Of a stretch of DNA of 45,059 nt, positions 34,501 through 43,447 are shown piece by piece. The notes under the pieces were generated by a model, which was not told the origin of the DNA, made no database searches, and saw nothing but the letters and a program-made list of their open reading frames with translations. Source of the stretch: Duganella sp. Root336D2 (lineage in GTDB: Bacteria; Pseudomonadota; Gammaproteobacteria; Burkholderiales; Burkholderiaceae_D); the NCBI RefSeq assembly GCF_001425005.1, contig NZ_LMDB01000011.1:1-45059 (forward strand). Direction: 5' to 3'. Position 1 is the stretch's first letter. Every line of letters starts with the position of its first letter. Both the position numbers and the translations under genes were made by a program.

Positions 34501-37500
34501 ACGGCCTTTTGAGCGCACGGCAGCTCGAGGTCCAAGTCGGCCGCATGGATAACACCCAGGGCATGATCCAGCAGAGCGGGACGGGTGCGCAGGGTGCGAG
34601 TATCCAAAGCCTCGGTGCAATCAGCAACAACGCCGGTCGCATCGTGGCCAATGCCCAGGACTTCACCCTCAGCGCGGGCGGCGCGCTGAGCAACGTTGAC
34701 GGCCAGATTGGCCATGCGGGCACCGGTTCGCTGAATGTTTCCGCCAATGGCCTGGACAACACGCGCGGCCAGGTGGTGGGCAATGGCACGACCAGCGTGG
34801 CGAGCTCCGGGCTTGTCAATAACAGCAATGGCCTGGTGTCGGCGCAGCAGGACCTGGTGATCGGCGCGGCAGGTGTCGACAACGACCAAGGCAAGCTGGT
34901 GGCGATGCAAGGCAACTTGACGCTCAACAGCACCCAGGGCAGCATCAACAATGCGGCAGGCCTGATCCAGGCGGCGCAGGACCTGGGACTGAGCGCTAAC
35001 GGCGCCGGCAACAGCCTGCAAAATGCCCAGGGCAAAATGATCGCCGGACGCGACGCCAAGCTGTCAACCGGCAGCGTGGGCAATGATACCGGTTTGATCG
35101 CGTCGGGCCGCGACCTGCAGGTGGATACCCACGGCCAAACCCTGAGCAACCTCGACGGCGCCGCCAATCCTGGCAATGCGCTCGGCCTGGTAGCCGGTGG
35201 GCAGATGACGGTCAATAGTGGCGCGCTGGATAACCGCGCCGGCCTGATCAGTGCACAGACTGGTCTTGATATCGCCAGCAGCGGGGCCGTCAACAATGCC
35301 CCACGCAACGGCTATGGGGGGCAGATTTACAGCGGCGCCAACCTGAAAGTTCTGGCCAGCGGGCTGGACAATACCGCCGGCCAGGTGCTGGCGGTGCAAG
35401 GCGCAAACATTGACCTGGGCGGAGGTACGCTAGGCAACAGCGCCGGCCTGCTGCGCGTTGGCCAGGCTCTCACGCTGAAGACTGGCGCCATCGACAATAC
35501 GTCGACCAAAGGCGCCAACGCCGGTATCGAGGCGGGCACGATCGACATCGTCACTGCCAACCTGAACAACACGCAAGGCGCGGTAAGGGCCGGGCAGGAC
35601 CTGACCATCCGCGACGATGGCCAGTTGAACAATAACCAGGGTGAACTCAGCGCAGGACGCGCGCTGCAGGTCACCACCAACCTGGCAGCATCGCCGAGCC
35701 TGGCGCTCAGCAACGCGGGCGGCCAGATCGTCGCTGACCAAAGCGTGAGCGTGCGCACCGGCACGCTGGCCGGTGCGGGCAGTGTCGTCTCCCGAGGTGA
35801 CGTCAGCCTTGACCTGCAGGGCGACCACACCCTGTCGGGCACGCTGCAGGCGGGCGGCAACCTTCAACTGAAGGCGACCGGTTCGCTGACCAATCCGGTT
35901 TCGGTACAAGCCGGCCGCAGCCTGAGCGTCAATGCTGCCAACCTGGACAACCAGGCTGGCGCAGAGCTGCTGAGCGGCGAAACCACCACGCTGGCTATCG
36001 GCGGCACGCTGACCAACCGCGGCCTTATTGATGGCGCCGACACGCACATCCAGGCCTCCCAGGTCAACAACTTCGGCACCGGCCGCATCTACGGCGACCG
36101 CATTGCCATCGGCGCCTCGGTCGTCAACAACATGGAAGAGACTGTTGGTGGCGCCACTTCGGCGGCCACGATCGCCGGACGCCAGCGTGTGGACATCGGC
36201 GCGCAATACCTCACCAACCGCGAAGGATCGCTGATCTTCAGCGCAGGCGACATGTCCATTGGCGGCGCAGTGGATACCAACTGGCAGGCAGCCGGCATGG
36301 CGCAAACGGTGAACAACAACAGCGCCACCATCGAAGCGTCGCAAAACCTGGCGATCTCCGCCTCCGACATCCGCAACACCAACGAGCACTTTGCTACCAC
36401 GGTGCAGCAGGTAAGCCAGACCCGAATCACCGAGTACCAGGTCGTCGGCCAGACGCAGCGCTACCTGCCAGGCGCGCCGGGTGTGAGCGTCTATCGCGAC
36501 GAAGTCTGGATCTTGCGTACCCCGGACGGCACGTATGACAATTGGAACAGCTACGAGTACACCCGCACCGTCAATGAGACCGTTGTCACGCAAAGCGATC
36601 CCGGCAAGATCATCGCCGGCGGCGGCATTCGCCTGACCGCCAACAGCTTATTGAACGACAAGAGCCAGATCGTGGCTGGCGGCAGCATCAATGTGCAGGG
36701 CACAACGGCATCCAACACCAAGGTCGATGGCACCCGTACCAGCACCGATGCCGGCACCGTGACCGAGAACTGGCGTGATAAACACAAGGGCACGGACGAC
36801 CCGGGCAAAACAGTCACCGCCTACAATCCGGGCAGTGTCGTCACCACATTTGACATGCAGGCTACCCGCTATGAGCAATTTGCGGGCAGCGCCTCGACTG
36901 GTTCGGGCCCTGGCGCCAGCAGCCTGTCGACAGTGCAGGCCAATGCCGGTGCCGGTGGCAGCGTCAATGCTTCGAACAAGACCGCCAGCCTGAGCAGTGT
37001 TTCGGGCACGCAGGCTGGCAGCGCTTCCGGCGCAAGCACGGCTTCGCAAACCGGCAGCCATGTGCAAAGCAATAATGCGAGCGCGGGGCAGGCGCAGGGA
37101 GGAACTGTTGCAGGCAACACCGGCAAGCAGATCTCGGGAAATGCGGCAATCAGCGAGCAGGCCCATGGCGACGCAATCGGCGATAACGTTGGCCGCCAGG
37201 TTGGCGGCAGCGCCGAAAGCAGCGACCAGGCGACTGGCCGGGCTACTACGCAGCAGACGGACGGACAAGTCCAATCCCTGAGCGGCGCAATTGCCAAGTC
37301 CGGCAAGACGCCTGACACGGCCGGTACGGCCACCGGGTCGGCGCAGATTTCGATCCGTACCATGCGGCCGAACTTCCGCCTGCCTACTGCCAGCCTGTTC
37401 AAGACTCATCCGGAAAGCCAGGCCAGGTACCTGATTGAAACGGATCCGAAGTTCACCAACTACAAGTCCTGGCTCTCCAGCGATTACATGCTGGATGCGT

Positions 37501-40500
37501 TGCAGGTCGATCCGGCCACCACCCAGAAGCGCATGGGCGACGGCTTCTATGAGCAGAAGCTGATTCGCGAACAGGTACTGGCCCTGACCGGCAATCGCTT
37601 CCTCGGCGACTACACCAACGACGACGAGGAATACAAGTCGCTGATGGACAACGGCCTGACATATGCCAGGCAGTGGGGCCTGCGTCCGGGCGTGGCCTTG
37701 AGCCCGGAACAGGTGTCCCAACTGACATCGGACATCGTGTGGCTGGTAACGCAGGACGTCCAAATGCCGGACGGCAGCACGCAAAGCGTACTGGTGCCGC
37801 AGGTGTATGTGCGGGTGCAGCCAGGTGACCTGGATGGCAGTGGTGCGCTGCTGGCAGGCAGGGAAGTCAACATCAACCTGACCGGTGACTTCACCAACAG
37901 CGGCACGGTTGCCGGCCGTAACCTGGTGAACATCAGCGCCGACAATATCCGCAATCTGGGCGGCACCATGAGTGGCGGCACCCTGGCGCTGCAAGCGACC
38001 AGGGATATCGACAACGTCGGCGGCATGCTGAAGGCGCAGAACGCTGCGCTGCTGTCGGCTGGACGTGACCTGAACCTGACCAGCACCACCCAGAGCTCGA
38101 GTAATACCGTTGGCGCGAACAGTTTCGCGCAGACCGGTATCAACCGTGTGGCGGGACTTTACGTATCGGCTCCTGCAGGCGTTTTGCTGGCCAGTGCCGG
38201 CAATAATATCAACCTGACTGCGGCCCAGGTCAGCAACGCTGGCACGGGCCTGACGCAACTGAACGCAGGCAACAACCTGAACCTGTCGGCGGTGAACACC
38301 TCGATCAGCCAGCGCGTGGTCTGGAATGCCGATAACCGCCAGAGCCAGAGCGCCAGCATGGACGTGGGCTCGCAGGTCAACGGTGCCGGCAACCTGGTGC
38401 TGAATGCGGGACAGGATATCAACGCCAAGGCAGCAGTGGTGAATGCAGGGCAGACCTTGAATCTTGCCGCCGGCCGCGATGTGAACATCACTGCCGGCCA
38501 GGCAACGCAAAGCCTGGACGAAGCGCACAAGCACACCAGCAAAGGCTTCCTGTCGAAGAAGACGACCACGACCCATGACCAGCTTGAAACCGCGACCGCG
38601 ATCGGATCGAGCCTGGATGGCAGCAATGTCAACGTTGTGGCCGGCCGCGACCTGACCGTCAAGGGCTCCAGCATCATCGCCGACCAGAATCTCGCGATCG
38701 ATGCGGCGCGCAACCTGAGCGTTCTCAGTGTTGAAGACACGGCGAAGTCGGCCCACAGCATGGAGGTCAAGAAGTCGGGCCTGACCGGTGGCTATTCGTC
38801 CGGCAACCTGAGTGTAGGCTACGGCAAGTCAAGCTCCTCTACCAAGACCGGCAACGAGTCGGTGACGCAGCACGAATCGAGCATTGGCGCCCTGAATGGA
38901 AGCGCCAAGCTGAAATCGGGTGAAACGCTGCAAGTGGTCGCTTCCGACATCGCAGCCAAGGAAAACCTGACCCTGATCGGCAAGAACGTCGACCTGTCCG
39001 CCGCGCAGAACACCTCGGAAGACCACCTGAGCGCATCGAGCAAGTCGTCCGGCTTCTCGGTTGGCGTGACGGTGAATCCGCTGGCTGCCGCCAAGGACGC
39101 CTACAAGGAAAGCACGAAGAACTCGAAGTCTTCCGGCACGATTGGCAAGATCACCAGCAAGGCCGACGGCGTGGCCGATGGCCTGTGGGCAGCCACCACG
39201 GCGGTGACGGTGCAATTTGGCTCAAAGAGCTCGACCAGCAACCAGAACCAGGCAACCAGCGAAGCGCGTACCACCAGCCTCAATGCCGGCAAGGACCTGA
39301 CAATCCTGGCGACCGACGGCTCGATCAATAGCCAAGGCACCCAGATGAGTGCCGAGGGCAATGCCATGATCGTGGCGAAGGACAGCATCAAGCTCGATGT
39401 TGCCCACAACACGGAAAGCAAGTCGCAGGACTCGAAATCTTCCGGATTCAGCTTCGACAACCGTACCGCGATGATGGCCGGCACCTTCAACAACAAGGGC
39501 AAAGGCGATGGCGCTACCGATACCGTCACCGGCAGCAAGCTGTCGGTCGGCGGCACGACCACCATGGCAACGCAGACCGGCGACATCGCGCTGATCGGCG
39601 CCAGCGTGGTCTCGGACGGCAAGCTGGAAATCAGCGCCGCGCGCGACCTGACCATCAGCAGCGCGCAGGATACGGTCCACAATGCCAACCAGAGCGACAA
39701 CAAGGCGATCGGCAAGGTCGTCATCTCTGACACGGAACGCTTCTCGGGCTACCACAACGAAAAGCACAAGGACAACTCTGACCAGGTGAAGCAGGTCGCT
39801 TCCAGCGTCGGCAGCCTGAATGGCGACGTGGTTCTCACTGCGGGCAATAAGTACACCCAGACCTCCAGCAATGTGCTGGCGGCGAACAATGTCGATATCA
39901 CCGCCAAGTCGATCGACATCACGGCGTTGCAGGATACCGGCAGCAGCCAGTCTTCCAACAGTGACCTGAAGGTCGGCGCCTTCGCGCGTATCAGCTCCCC
40001 GCTGATCGACCTGGTCAACAACGTCGAAGCCGCCCGCAAGTCCGATGGCCGCGTGCAAACGATGCAGGGCATGGCCGCAGCGGCACAGGGCTACCAGGCC
40101 ACCAAAGCGATAACCAGCGGCGGGACCTTGATCAAAGGCGAGGTTGGTGTTGGTTTCGCAAGCAGCAGCAATTCAAGCAACGACAACAGCAGCATCGCGG
40201 TGGGCAGCACCGTCAACGGTGGCGGCAACGTCAACCTGACGGCAACCGGCGGCGATATCCACGCCACCGGCGCCACGCTGTCAGCCGGTAAGGCACTGAG
40301 CCTCGACGCCGCGCAGAACATCGTGCTGGATGCCAGCCAGAGCACAGTCCACAGCGACGGCAAGAACAACAGCGCCGGGGTGGAAGTAGGCGTGGGCTTC
40401 CAGGCGGGGGCAAGCGGTACGGGTGTCTATGCCTACGCTTCTGCCAACGTGGGCAAGGGCCACCACAACAGCGATGCGACGATCAACAACAATACCCAGC

Positions 40501-43439
40501 TTAAAGCCGACACGTTCAACATCGCCAGCAAGGGCGACACCACTCTGAAGGGTGCGACAGCAACCGCCAACACCATCAACGCGGACGTTGGCGGCAAGCT
40601 GGCGATTGAAAGCCTGCAGGACGTCAGCAAGCAGGAAAGCAGCCAGACCAATGCCGGTGCACGCGTGCAGGTATCGTTCGGCACTGCATGGGAAGCCTCC
40701 GGCAACCTGTCCCAGTCGAAGAGCAACGGCAGCTCCGCAGCGGTCGGCCAGCAATCCGGCCTGTTCGCAGGCGACGGCGGCTATCACGTCAAGGCAGATA
40801 CCGTGGACCTGAAGGGTGGAGCGATTGCCAGCACCAACAAGGTCGACTCCGAGCTGACGGCGAACAAGCTGACCACGGCCAACATCGAAAACAAGATGAG
40901 CTATTCGGCCAGCAACGTCAGCATGGCCGGCAGCGTTGGCGGCGGAAGCGGCGAAGGCGACAAGAACGCCGACGGCACCGCCAAGCCAAAAGACCAGCAG
41001 CAGCTATTCGGCGACCGCAAGAGCGGCAACGTGACGCCTGGCGTGCCAGTGATGGAGAAGGGCAGCGACAGCTCCACCACTTACGCCACGGTCACCGACG
41101 GGAAAATCACCATTGGCGGCGTGACCACCAATTCCGTTAAGGAGCTGGGGATCAACAGCGACGCGAGCAAGGCCAGCACCGCGCTCGACAAACTGCCAGA
41201 TTTGCAGAAGGTATTGAAAGACCAGCAGGCCATGTCGGCTGCAGCCGGTACCGTACTCGCGACTTCGAAGCAAATCATCGGCGAGATCGCGACGAGCGCA
41301 AGCAATGCGGCGCTCCGTGACCAGGCAGCCGCGGCAAAAGTGCTGAACGATCCAAACAGTACGGCTGAGCAGAAGGCAGCTGCGAAATCGGCGTTCGCCG
41401 ATGCGGAGAAGACTCAGACTGATTGGGGGAAAGGCGGTATCTACAGCCGCGCATTGAATGCTGGTGTTGACGTCTTGGTTGGCAGCTTGGCTGGACAGGG
41501 CAGCGGTCAGATTGCTGCAAACGCGATGGGGCCAACGGTCGCCAAAACTGTCGGAGATATTGGCAGCTCACTTCAGGCTGAAGCCTATCGTGAAGCACGT
41601 GAGTTCGAGAAGCAGTCGAAGCAGGCGGCACTGAACAACGACCAAAAACTGGCAACTGAACTCGCGGGGAAAGCTGCTGAAAGCGATGCTACTGCAGAAA
41701 AATGGGGCGACAACGGCATTTATCGAGTCGGTTTGCACTCGGCTACACAGGGAATGCTCGGCGGCTTGGCGAATGGTCAAGGCGGTGCAATGATTGGCGC
41801 AGCAGGTGTCGTCGGCGGCAACCTTGGTCAGCGGCTTGGCCAAAGCCTGGGCACGGCGGAAGCTGACAAGCTTGGATTGGAAGGGGATGCTAGAAAAGCA
41901 TTCATCAATTCCTACCAGAACACCGGTGCCGTTATTGGCGGCATGCTTGCCGGTGCCACCGCTGCGGGCGTAACGGGCCATGTGGCTAACGGTGAAGCGT
42001 TGCTGGCTGCGGCTAATGGAGGTGGGGCGGCCGGCACGGTTGACGCCTACAACCGGCAATTGCATCCCAACGAGGTCGCGTTCCTGCAGGATAAGGCAAG
42101 GGTGAAACGCTATGCCGACTATATCAAGCAAAAAACTGGAACGACACTCACTGAAGAACAAGCTCAGCTTGCGCTTTCCCGCTACGGTGCAGCGATGGAA
42201 GATGAGAAGTGGGCCCAAGTCAACGGCAGGGACGGGAATACAGAAGCGTTTATTAAGCAAGAGGCAAGCGCAGCGAAATTGAGCTACACCGATAGCGTTG
42301 GAAATAAGCACGTCGGCTTCCAAGCGACAGCTGCCGAATACAAAGACGAAACAATCAACTTGCGAGCGTTGTTCGATGCCTATAGTCCAGGTAATTCGAT
42401 TGCCGCGTATCTTGGCGCCAACCTGAATAGCAAGGGCCAAACCAACGCGGCCCAACGTTTCCGTCAGGGGCAACAGTTGGGATATCAGGATGCGGGGAAG
42501 GAAGCTAATCTGGCAAATGATGCATGGACTGTTGCAAAGGGCGTTTTGGGTTTGCCAGTTTATGCCTACCAATCGTTGACTAGCGACGAGGTCGGGCCTC
42601 TCGATTCAGAGCGTATGACGGCGTATCATCAAGCACTGCTCAAAACTCAGGGGCGATATGAAGAGGCAGGCTATCTTTACGAAAAGGATTGGGCTACAGC
42701 ACAACGGTTGATGGTTGTCGGCCTACCGCTCACTGAGCTTGGTGGTCAGGCAATTTGGAAACTGGGATCAGCCACCAAAACTTTGATCGTGGAGCGTGGT
42801 GCCGCTAAGGAGGCAGCGCTGGCGACTGAGAAAGCGCGGGTGGAGAACAATCGCCGGCGCGATGATGACCAGCAGTACGTTAACAACACCGCTCCAAAGG
42901 ATGTACCTGAGGTAGTAACGCGGAATGATCATGACTTCACTGCTACAGTAAATAACAAAGGAAATCCGAAAGCACATGTCGATGCTGATGGCAATTTGAT
43001 CAGCGCTAATCCGAGCGGAACGGGATCGGTTGCAGACCACGTACGGGGTTCGAAGCCGCAGAACACTCCATATATTTCAACGACTGACCCAACGTTAACG
43101 GATGCGCCGAAGGACTTTGGCAAACAGCAAATTGAGATTAGCGCTCGTGATTTGCAACGAGATATCAACTCGGGAGATGTTCAAGGTGGGAAAGTTGTGC
43201 CACCACAAAAGGTGCTGGCCGAATTGCAAGAAAAAGTAGATCAAGCAAAGGCACGATATGACGCTAATCCAACTGAGAACAATGAAAAACGTTTAAGAAA
43301 TGCCACGCGTGATCTGGGTAATGCAACGCGTGACGGCGAGTGTTTGATCTCCCCTTGTGTTCCAGCGCCTTACATTAAATGGCCAAATGGTGTTGCTCCG
43401 AAACCTAGTGTGGCAACTCCGCCGCCAGCCAAGCATTGA
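28557..43439 (+). CDS. cdiA: giant CdiA/FHA-type exoprotein (contact-dependent toxin effector), 4960 aa
   Basis: This exoprotein is exported by the neighbouring transporter. It opens with an extended signal peptide (MNKQIYRLVFNQARGCLMVV, cleaved near AQTVATR), then a TPS domain (about 75-330) with ANPAGIAVNGGGFINASG. FHA-type repeats follow, including five large super-repeats (about 643-2145). A conserved CdiA block comes at about 2947-3090 (LFKTHPESQARYLIETDPKF, then DGFYEQKLIREQVLALTG). A Ser/Ala/Gly/Gln-rich insert of about 150 residues precedes it. Hemagglutinin repeats (about 3350-4115) and a pretoxin region (about 4235-4497) lead to AYNRQLHPNE at about 4497, a probable delimiter. The final 460 residues are the variable toxin end. 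They hold a DHVRGS (4827) and YISTT (4839-4843) pattern reminiscent of ADP-ribosyltransferase-type toxins. GC content falls over the last kilobase. No VENN motif was seen. Confidence 0.88.
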   Translation: MNKQIYRLVFNQARGCLMVVAETATSSGKSASGERVSRSAKKQGGQRGRAALAACETIHRAMLLGAASLWLAPMQVDAQTVATRIVADPAAARAQQATVLNASNGVTQVNIQTPSQAGVSRNTYSQFDVGASGAILNNSRNNVQTQLGGWVQGNPWLATGAARVILNEVNSSNPSHLQGYVEVAGQRAEVVVANPAGIAVNGGGFINASGVTLTTGMAVMNGGSLEGYRVQGGSVSINGAGLDTRGADYTAILARAAQVNAGIWASRLQVVTGTNTIQAGSLGADSAPQSQRIDGDASVPNYALDVSSLGGMYAGKITLVGTEAGLGVRNDGVVQASSGPLTLTQDGWLANSGTLQASGGDLKVQVQGTINQSGIVYGSANVLLASQGSQTHSGTVAAQGDVRLEAGGAGAAIQANSSAVWAAGLQMDGSLTGRQDLDVQATSQVQTAGRALASRDLAVRGASLDLVQSGVQANSIQLQASSGELNARGSQILASDTLQLQTPQALTTDGALVQANTVSTQAHSLSNVRGQIIQTGGTDQAIALQGKLDNTAGVIHSAAHNLAIGAQDIDNTAGQLLHAGNGTFNLGSQGQLQNNAQGAIQGALADGARIVGSGAVQVQAQAFSNTGSINAAGDLDTNAATLDNRGVMYAAGAQTLSLTYGMANRGTIAAARDMTLNAASFAGSGSNVLAAGMAADGRLTGIGALTANTTGALQSSGQLLATGSMNLAAASLDLTGSSTGSTGGNVNLAAQGGNILTRNAEVSTPGQLTITAKANAAQVLDNTGGQLSGRQLQVQVGQLDNTFGSIQQTGTGTQLASIQSTGALNNTSGRIVGNAQDLGIAAGGALANADGLVSAIGNLAITSGDLLNAGAGTGKGLQSQAGNIVLNVQALDNSGGIYAARDLDTAAAAVNNSGALYAGGQQRLAVRDTLATSGTIAAAKDLTINAASLAGSGSSVLAASMATGGQLTGSGSVAITTTGVLRNAGQLLATGNIVLDGSALDLSGSTTGSTAGQLRFTAQSGNVLTRGAQVSTPGQLVIAANQNGAQTLDNTAGRMSAAKLDLDVRNIDNSQGSIQQTGNTDLAIDLHGGAFNNSAGSLVANASNLSLGTGALTNTAGEIGHSGTGQLSLNSSSIENTRGRIVGNGTLLLSSTGNLDNADGLISARGDLAATSKDVANTASGTATTATGIQSQTGNVNLDVQKLTNSGSIRSAQDLATHAASLDNSGSMYAAGAQTLTAGNGITSSGTIAAGKGLTVNAGSLAGAAGNVLAAGMAADGQLTGISALSVTTSGALQTAGQALATGNVDLAGASVDLGGSTTGSTTGAVHLTAQSGNVVTSHAKVSTPGQLTINANGNDSQLLDNTGGQLSSQQLQVKVGELDNSQGSIQQTGTGAQAASIVSAGALNNSGGRIVANAQDFTVTSAALANNNGLIGHAGTESLSITSASVDNNHGQVTGNGAVTVASSGNVDNSAGLIAAQNDLALAGADLTNTSGSNAGIQSQAGSVSLDVRNFTNSGSVSAGQNLDTHAASLNNSGTMYAAGWQAVAVVNGMSTSGAIAAARDLTVNAGSLSGSGSNVLAAGMAADGQLTGNAALAVTTTDGLQTAGQALAAGNVHLRGGNLNLNGSTTGSTKGDVNLTATSGNVSTRSAKVSAPGQLNITANANGSQLLDNTAGQLSGQQLQVKVGQLDNSQGAIQQTGIGLQAASIQSTGALNNSSGQIIANAQDFSVNSGVLTNTSGLIGHAGTGSLGISAAGVGNSSGQITGNGAVTLTSTGNIDNSAGLIAAQNDLVLGGADVISSGGANAGIQSQSGNVSLDVQNFTNSGNVRAAQDLSTHAASLNNSGTMYAAGWQTVAVGNALNSSGTIAAGKDLTVNAGSLAGSGTSVLAAGMAGDGKLAATGALNIITSSALKAGGQVLAAGSLNLSGSSLDLSGSTTGSTNGNVSLSAQSGNILTRQAQVSTPGQLTIKAWNNGGQLLDNSNGLLSARQLEVQVGRMDNTQGMIQQSGTGAQGASIQSLGAISNNAGRIVANAQDFTLSAGGALSNVDGQIGHAGTGSLNVSANGLDNTRGQVVGNGTTSVASSGLVNNSNGLVSAQQDLVIGAAGVDNDQGKLVAMQGNLTLNSTQGSINNAAGLIQAAQDLGLSANGAGNSLQNAQGKMIAGRDAKLSTGSVGNDTGLIASGRDLQVDTHGQTLSNLDGAANPGNALGLVAGGQMTVNSGALDNRAGLISAQTGLDIASSGAVNNAPRNGYGGQIYSGANLKVLASGLDNTAGQVLAVQGANIDLGGGTLGNSAGLLRVGQALTLKTGAIDNTSTKGANAGIEAGTIDIVTANLNNTQGAVRAGQDLTIRDDGQLNNNQGELSAGRALQVTTNLAASPSLALSNAGGQIVADQSVSVRTGTLAGAGSVVSRGDVSLDLQGDHTLSGTLQAGGNLQLKATGSLTNPVSVQAGRSLSVNAANLDNQAGAELLSGETTTLAIGGTLTNRGLIDGADTHIQASQVNNFGTGRIYGDRIAIGASVVNNMEETVGGATSAATIAGRQRVDIGAQYLTNREGSLIFSAGDMSIGGAVDTNWQAAGMAQTVNNNSATIEASQNLAISASDIRNTNEHFATTVQQVSQTRITEYQVVGQTQRYLPGAPGVSVYRDEVWILRTPDGTYDNWNSYEYTRTVNETVVTQSDPGKIIAGGGIRLTANSLLNDKSQIVAGGSINVQGTTASNTKVDGTRTSTDAGTVTENWRDKHKGTDDPGKTVTAYNPGSVVTTFDMQATRYEQFAGSASTGSGPGASSLSTVQANAGAGGSVNASNKTASLSSVSGTQAGSASGASTASQTGSHVQSNNASAGQAQGGTVAGNTGKQISGNAAISEQAHGDAIGDNVGRQVGGSAESSDQATGRATTQQTDGQVQSLSGAIAKSGKTPDTAGTATGSAQISIRTMRPNFRLPTASLFKTHPESQARYLIETDPKFTNYKSWLSSDYMLDALQVDPATTQKRMGDGFYEQKLIREQVLALTGNRFLGDYTNDDEEYKSLMDNGLTYARQWGLRPGVALSPEQVSQLTSDIVWLVTQDVQMPDGSTQSVLVPQVYVRVQPGDLDGSGALLAGREVNINLTGDFTNSGTVAGRNLVNISADNIRNLGGTMSGGTLALQATRDIDNVGGMLKAQNAALLSAGRDLNLTSTTQSSSNTVGANSFAQTGINRVAGLYVSAPAGVLLASAGNNINLTAAQVSNAGTGLTQLNAGNNLNLSAVNTSISQRVVWNADNRQSQSASMDVGSQVNGAGNLVLNAGQDINAKAAVVNAGQTLNLAAGRDVNITAGQATQSLDEAHKHTSKGFLSKKTTTTHDQLETATAIGSSLDGSNVNVVAGRDLTVKGSSIIADQNLAIDAARNLSVLSVEDTAKSAHSMEVKKSGLTGGYSSGNLSVGYGKSSSSTKTGNESVTQHESSIGALNGSAKLKSGETLQVVASDIAAKENLTLIGKNVDLSAAQNTSEDHLSASSKSSGFSVGVTVNPLAAAKDAYKESTKNSKSSGTIGKITSKADGVADGLWAATTAVTVQFGSKSSTSNQNQATSEARTTSLNAGKDLTILATDGSINSQGTQMSAEGNAMIVAKDSIKLDVAHNTESKSQDSKSSGFSFDNRTAMMAGTFNNKGKGDGATDTVTGSKLSVGGTTTMATQTGDIALIGASVVSDGKLEISAARDLTISSAQDTVHNANQSDNKAIGKVVISDTERFSGYHNEKHKDNSDQVKQVASSVGSLNGDVVLTAGNKYTQTSSNVLAANNVDITAKSIDITALQDTGSSQSSNSDLKVGAFARISSPLIDLVNNVEAARKSDGRVQTMQGMAAAAQGYQATKAITSGGTLIKGEVGVGFASSSNSSNDNSSIAVGSTVNGGGNVNLTATGGDIHATGATLSAGKALSLDAAQNIVLDASQSTVHSDGKNNSAGVEVGVGFQAGASGTGVYAYASANVGKGHHNSDATINNNTQLKADTFNIASKGDTTLKGATATANTINADVGGKLAIESLQDVSKQESSQTNAGARVQVSFGTAWEASGNLSQSKSNGSSAAVGQQSGLFAGDGGYHVKADTVDLKGGAIASTNKVDSELTANKLTTANIENKMSYSASNVSMAGSVGGGSGEGDKNADGTAKPKDQQQLFGDRKSGNVTPGVPVMEKGSDSSTTYATVTDGKITIGGVTTNSVKELGINSDASKASTALDKLPDLQKVLKDQQAMSAAAGTVLATSKQIIGEIATSASNAALRDQAAAAKVLNDPNSTAEQKAAAKSAFADAEKTQTDWGKGGIYSRALNAGVDVLVGSLAGQGSGQIAANAMGPTVAKTVGDIGSSLQAEAYREAREFEKQSKQAALNNDQKLATELAGKAAESDATAEKWGDNGIYRVGLHSATQGMLGGLANGQGGAMIGAAGVVGGNLGQRLGQSLGTAEADKLGLEGDARKAFINSYQNTGAVIGGMLAGATAAGVTGHVANGEALLAAANGGGAAGTVDAYNRQLHPNEVAFLQDKARVKRYADYIKQKTGTTLTEEQAQLALSRYGAAMEDEKWAQVNGRDGNTEAFIKQEASAAKLSYTDSVGNKHVGFQATAAEYKDETINLRALFDAYSPGNSIAAYLGANLNSKGQTNAAQRFRQGQQLGYQDAGKEANLANDAWTVAKGVLGLPVYAYQSLTSDEVGPLDSERMTAYHQALLKTQGRYEEAGYLYEKDWATAQRLMVVGLPLTELGGQAIWKLGSATKTLIVERGAAKEAALATEKARVENNRRRDDDQQYVNNTAPKDVPEVVTRNDHDFTATVNNKGNPKAHVDADGNLISANPSGTGSVADHVRGSKPQNTPYISTTDPTLTDAPKDFGKQQIEISARDLQRDINSGDVQGGKVVPPQKVLAELQEKVDQAKARYDANPTENNEKRLRNATRDLGNATRDGECLISPCVPAPYIKWPNGVAPKPSVATPPPAKH
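30483..34990 (+). repeat. five tandem super-repeats inside the cdiA-like gene
   Basis: The pattern N.[SR]G.[ML]YA.G.Q.[LV] starts at about 30483, 31286, 32221, 33148 and 34075, each followed by the same order of blocks: SGTIAA.KDLT.NA, NVLAAGMA.DG.L, SGSTTGST, STPGQLTI.A, QLLDN..GQLS and QQTGTG.QAASIQS. Unit lengths are about 800-940 bases, so each unit is about 270-310 residues. Units 3 to 5 are most alike. This suggests recent tandem duplication. Confidence 0.8.
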
Positions 43440-43447
43440 GGAAAACG

